Source: Euperipatoides rowelli (taxonomy: Eukaryota; Onychophora; Udeonychophora; Euonychophora; Peripatopsidae). From it: a stretch of DNA of 10,209 nucleotides. Position numbers and translations under genes: made by a program. The stretch lies in NCBI GenBank assembly GCA_003024985.2, contig PXIH01S0010804.1; one strand, 5' to 3'. Positions 8,004 to 10,209 of this stretch are shown here, piece by piece; position 1 is the stretch's first letter; every line of letters starts with the position of its first letter. The notes under the pieces are model-generated. The model searched no databases, was not told the DNA's origin, and saw only the letters and a program-made list of their open reading frames with translations.

Positions 8004-8011
8004 CCGTATAT
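8004..8011. repeat. 3' target-site duplication of second hAT element
   Basis: CCGTATAT pairs with TTGTATAT at 7561-7568; the last six bases are identical. Confidence 0.6.
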
Positions 8012-8293
8012 TATATATTACTTGGTTTTATTAACAAAGAAACATGTTATGATGTAACAAATACAAGTACCTAAATTAATAGGTCAATTTGATAAAAGTC
8101 CTAATCCACGGATGGATGTGAACTTTTTTTTACAAAGTGCTGATTGGTGAAAATATTTAAATTAATTATGAAATGGAGAACAAACAAAACAAAAGGAAGA
8201 AAGGAACTAAAGTTCCAAGCGATTGACTTGATTTCAAACGCTCATAATCCTTTGGAGATAAACTTTGAAGGCACANAAATTTAGGGATTGAAA
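8012..8293. other. AT-rich spacer between hAT element and copia relic
   Basis: No gene or repeat end is visible. The single ambiguous base is at 8276. Sequence near 8240-8293 may be unrecognisable copia pol, since recognisable pol starts just downstream. Confidence 0.5.
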
Positions 8294-8706
8294 ACTTGGC
8301 ATTTGTTATATTTTCGTTACTGATTCATGAGCTTAACACATCCTGAAGGCAACCATAGGTAACCGTCTGGTCAAAGTAGAGCTTGGACCGTCTTTGACTA
8401 AAGCTGTATGTGTCTCTTTCAGAAGCAGCTAAAGAAGTACTATATTTACAAAAAATCTTAAGTGAATTAATTGGCAAATAAGAACATATTACATTGTTTT
8501 GTGATAATCAGAGTGCCGTTATGATTGCAAATAATCCCTTATGCCATGACAAGAAAACATTAGTGTTCAATATAATTTTATTAGATAATTGATTCAAAGA
8601 TAAGAGGTCATTGTTTTGTAATTGCATAATAATGAAATAGTTGCAGATGGGTATCAAATGACATAATGGACACAAATTATTTACTCAGTATATTGGTATA
8701 TATTAA
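8294..8706 (+). pseudogene. Ty1/copia retrotransposon RNase H region and pol C-terminus, decayed
   Basis: The frame from 8407 reads YVSLSEAAKEVLYLQ (8407-8451), then after an in-frame TAA (8479-8481) ITLFCDNQSAVMIANNP with CDNQSA at 8500-8517. A frameshift near 8554 leads to NISVQYNFIR (8556-8585) and EIVADG (8634-8651). A further shift gives HKLFTQYIGI and a TAA at 8704-8706. In order these match the copia RNase H blocks: (S)xxEAEYVALSEAxKE, CDNQSA, KHIxxxYHFIR, ExxADxLTK and the C-terminal KHxKFxxxIG. The active-site Glu of the EAEY block appears lost to a small deletion before 8407. Upstream, 8294-8400 holds broken traces of the preceding block (YIF, then WSK read across shifts). Integrase and RT are missing: the 5' side is truncated or overwritten by the hAT element and spacer. 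Confidence 0.87.
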
Positions 8707-8751
8707 AATTGTTTCCTTTGTCATTGTTTTAATAATTGGGAATGATTGTTT

Positions 8752-8760
8752 AAAGGAGAG
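8752..8760 (+). other. Possible polypurine tract of copia element
   Basis: AAAGGAGAG lies about 46 bp after the pol stop and directly before a TAGTTGGTA sequence resembling a mutated copia LTR start (TGTTGG). A polypurine tract primes plus-strand synthesis and always abuts the 3' LTR. Position and composition fit; the sequence is too short to be sure. Confidence 0.4.
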
Positions 8761-9915
8761 TTAGTTGGTAGCATTAAACCATACCAATATATACAATCAT
8801 TTTTATTGTAAAGCCCCCCCCCCCTCCCCCATAACACAGTGATTTATCTGTAGAACCGGTCTGATGATGAGTTTTGACAGACAAATCATTACTTGTAAGG
8901 GACTGTTTGTAAAAGAATTGCTTCGACGCAATCATGTCTGTGGTCATTCAACATTGTTCAAAAACTCGATCTAAAGCTATATCAATGTTGAACGTGTATG
9001 GCATTGTCACTTGTTGAAGTGACACCACTGATCTGCACAAGGAAAATATCAGTTTGAAGCAAAGCATATTACCCAAAGACTTCATGAGATTTTTGTTATA
9101 GCTTAATTATTTCACATCAAAACCTATTGTATTTGTGAACAATTAATTTAAGTGAGTAAACAGGATTTCTTCTGCTGTGGTACTTTTAGTCTGTGTTTTG
9201 ATAAAAATATGTACAAACTAGACATTATCTTTGTTTTTTAACTGCCATTAACATTATAGTTCTAAACATAGTATAAAGTATCCCCCACTCCGAATAAATA
9301 GTCTTAGGGTTTTACTATTGTTGTTATAAAAGCATAATATTTACTTAATATTTTATTATCAAATATAAGTTTATTTTCATAGTATTTATTACAAATAGAT
9401 GCGATCAAAAAGAAAGCACATGATTGTGTTATGACAGATGACTACGGTCATTTGACATTCTGATTGGTGAGGGATAATGTGACTCATCACATGATTCCCT
9501 ATAAGGAAAACACAGTAAAGAAACATTGTTGTAAAACCTCTCCAATTCATGCCATCCATATTTGTTATGCTTTTATTTTTTCATTCATAAGTATTAGAGA
9601 GGCTAAGAAACTTTTATGGGGAGGCAATGCTATATATCCTTTACCCGACATGTCAGGACGAGCCTAGTATGACTCAGTGTCAGTCTATCGTCCTTTTCTT
9701 TTATTACCGGATGTGAATTAATTATTATTGGAGTCTGCTCAAAAATTTGTACTATATTTATTTTGTTTTCATGCACGACACTGCCTGTAGCGTCTGAGTG
9801 TTATACCTCTGTATTATGGTAAGAGTTTATATTTACCTTTATTGTGTTTCAACCAGTTCTTGTTATCAACTCCTGTGGCTGTATAAATAAAATATTTTTA
9901 TTTGGTTACCCCACA
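8761..9915 (+). repeat. Possible 3' LTR of the copia relic
   Basis: The stretch starts just after the candidate polypurine tract with TTAGTTGGTA and could end at TACCCCACA (9907-9915), imperfectly inverted relative to TGTTGGTA. An AATAAA signal at 9886-9891 sits close to that end, as expected for an LTR. There is no second LTR in the window for comparison, and about 1.15 kb is long for a copia LTR, so insertions or a wrong right boundary are likely. The interior contains an interrupted C run (8814-8830), two short hairpins (8947-9024), and two TGACTCA words (9480-9486, 9670-9676). The 67-codon ORF at 9464-9667 has no recognisable domain. Confidence 0.22.
8947..9024. repeat. Pair of adjacent short hairpins
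   Basis: TTCAACATTG (8947-8956) pairs exactly with CAATGTTGAA (8983-8992). A second perfect stem, TGTCACTT (9005-9012) with AAGTGACA (9017-9024), has a 4-base GTTG loop. They lie 12 bases apart. Confidence 0.7.
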
Positions 9916-10209
9916 ACTTCTTAATTTTCCTATTTCTTTCAATTACAATATCGTTATTAAAATGCTGTAACAGTTTTATTTACGAGGCCGTTATGATATA
10001 TAGCAATACTGTATAATATTTTATTTATAAGTAAATCATTGAGCTTTTTAAAAAAAATAGTAATTACTTTTCTTCTTTTCTTTTTTTAAAGAGAAGGCGG
10101 CTCTTTATGGTTTTTATAACAGCAGTAGGTTATAGGGTCCTTTCGCAAATAAAACTGTACAGTGTTGTATATTCATTATTTGTACTAAAGTATATAGATA
10201 TTAAAATTA
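9916..10209. other. AT-rich spacer to window end
   Basis: Nothing is recognised here apart from T- and A-rich low complexity and an AATAAA word near 10148. Confidence 0.65.

Noticed and set aside
8857-8890. CTGATGATGAG, hammerhead ribozyme or C/D-box snoRNA start
   Set aside because: No GAAA with a supporting stem follows for a hammerhead, and no box D at a proper distance with a closing terminal stem for a snoRNA.
9480-9676. TGACTCA (AP-1-like) words at 9480 and 9670, also at 6875
   Set aside because: A 7-mer is expected by chance about this often in 10 kb on two strands; no clustering or promoter is evident.

Overview
The window is an AT-rich (roughly 30% GC by eye), non-coding stretch of an invertebrate animal genome. 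The evidence is the mix of animal-type transposon relics: hAT elements with 8-bp target duplications, decayed non-LTR retrotransposon (LINE) C-termini, and a Ty1/copia RNase H. It also has long poly-G and poly-T runs, GT-AG splice-like signals, and no prokaryotic gene layout. An arthropod or another AT-rich invertebrate is plausible, but I cannot name the species. There is one ambiguous base, at 8276.

Layout. 1-50 may be the TGA-rich 3' tail of a LINE. 288-422 (minus) is a LINE fragment carrying the FLYGCEIWTLTK block. 423-1965 is AT-rich spacer with G-runs and a TTTG microsatellite. 1966-2669 is a 704-bp non-autonomous hAT element with terminal inverted repeats and a near-perfect 8-bp duplication. 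2670-3476 is spacer with a small palindrome and a weak 36-residue ORF. 3477-3800 (minus) is the C-terminal end of a LINE ORF, with its natural stop and a TGA-rich tail. 3801-4694 is plain AT-rich sequence. 4695-5640 is a minisatellite of about 11 units of 74-78 bp whose units each carry a short palindrome. 5751-5843 is a strong hairpin. 6192-6321 is the only good exon-like block, cysteine-rich and with strong splice sites. 7120-7369 and 7569-8003 are two further hAT-type elements that share an inverted internal segment. 8294-8706 is a broken copia RNase H region, followed by a possible polypurine tract and perhaps the 3' LTR to about 9915. The rest is AT-rich spacer.

No intact gene is supported. 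The window reads as an intergenic or intronic region built from successive insertions, all of them decayed. The most useful points are the hairpin-bearing minisatellite, the long perfect hairpin at 5769-5831, the inverted relationship between the two neighbouring hAT relics, and the possible small Cys-rich exon. I found nothing I could defend as a new defence, biosynthetic or regulatory system.
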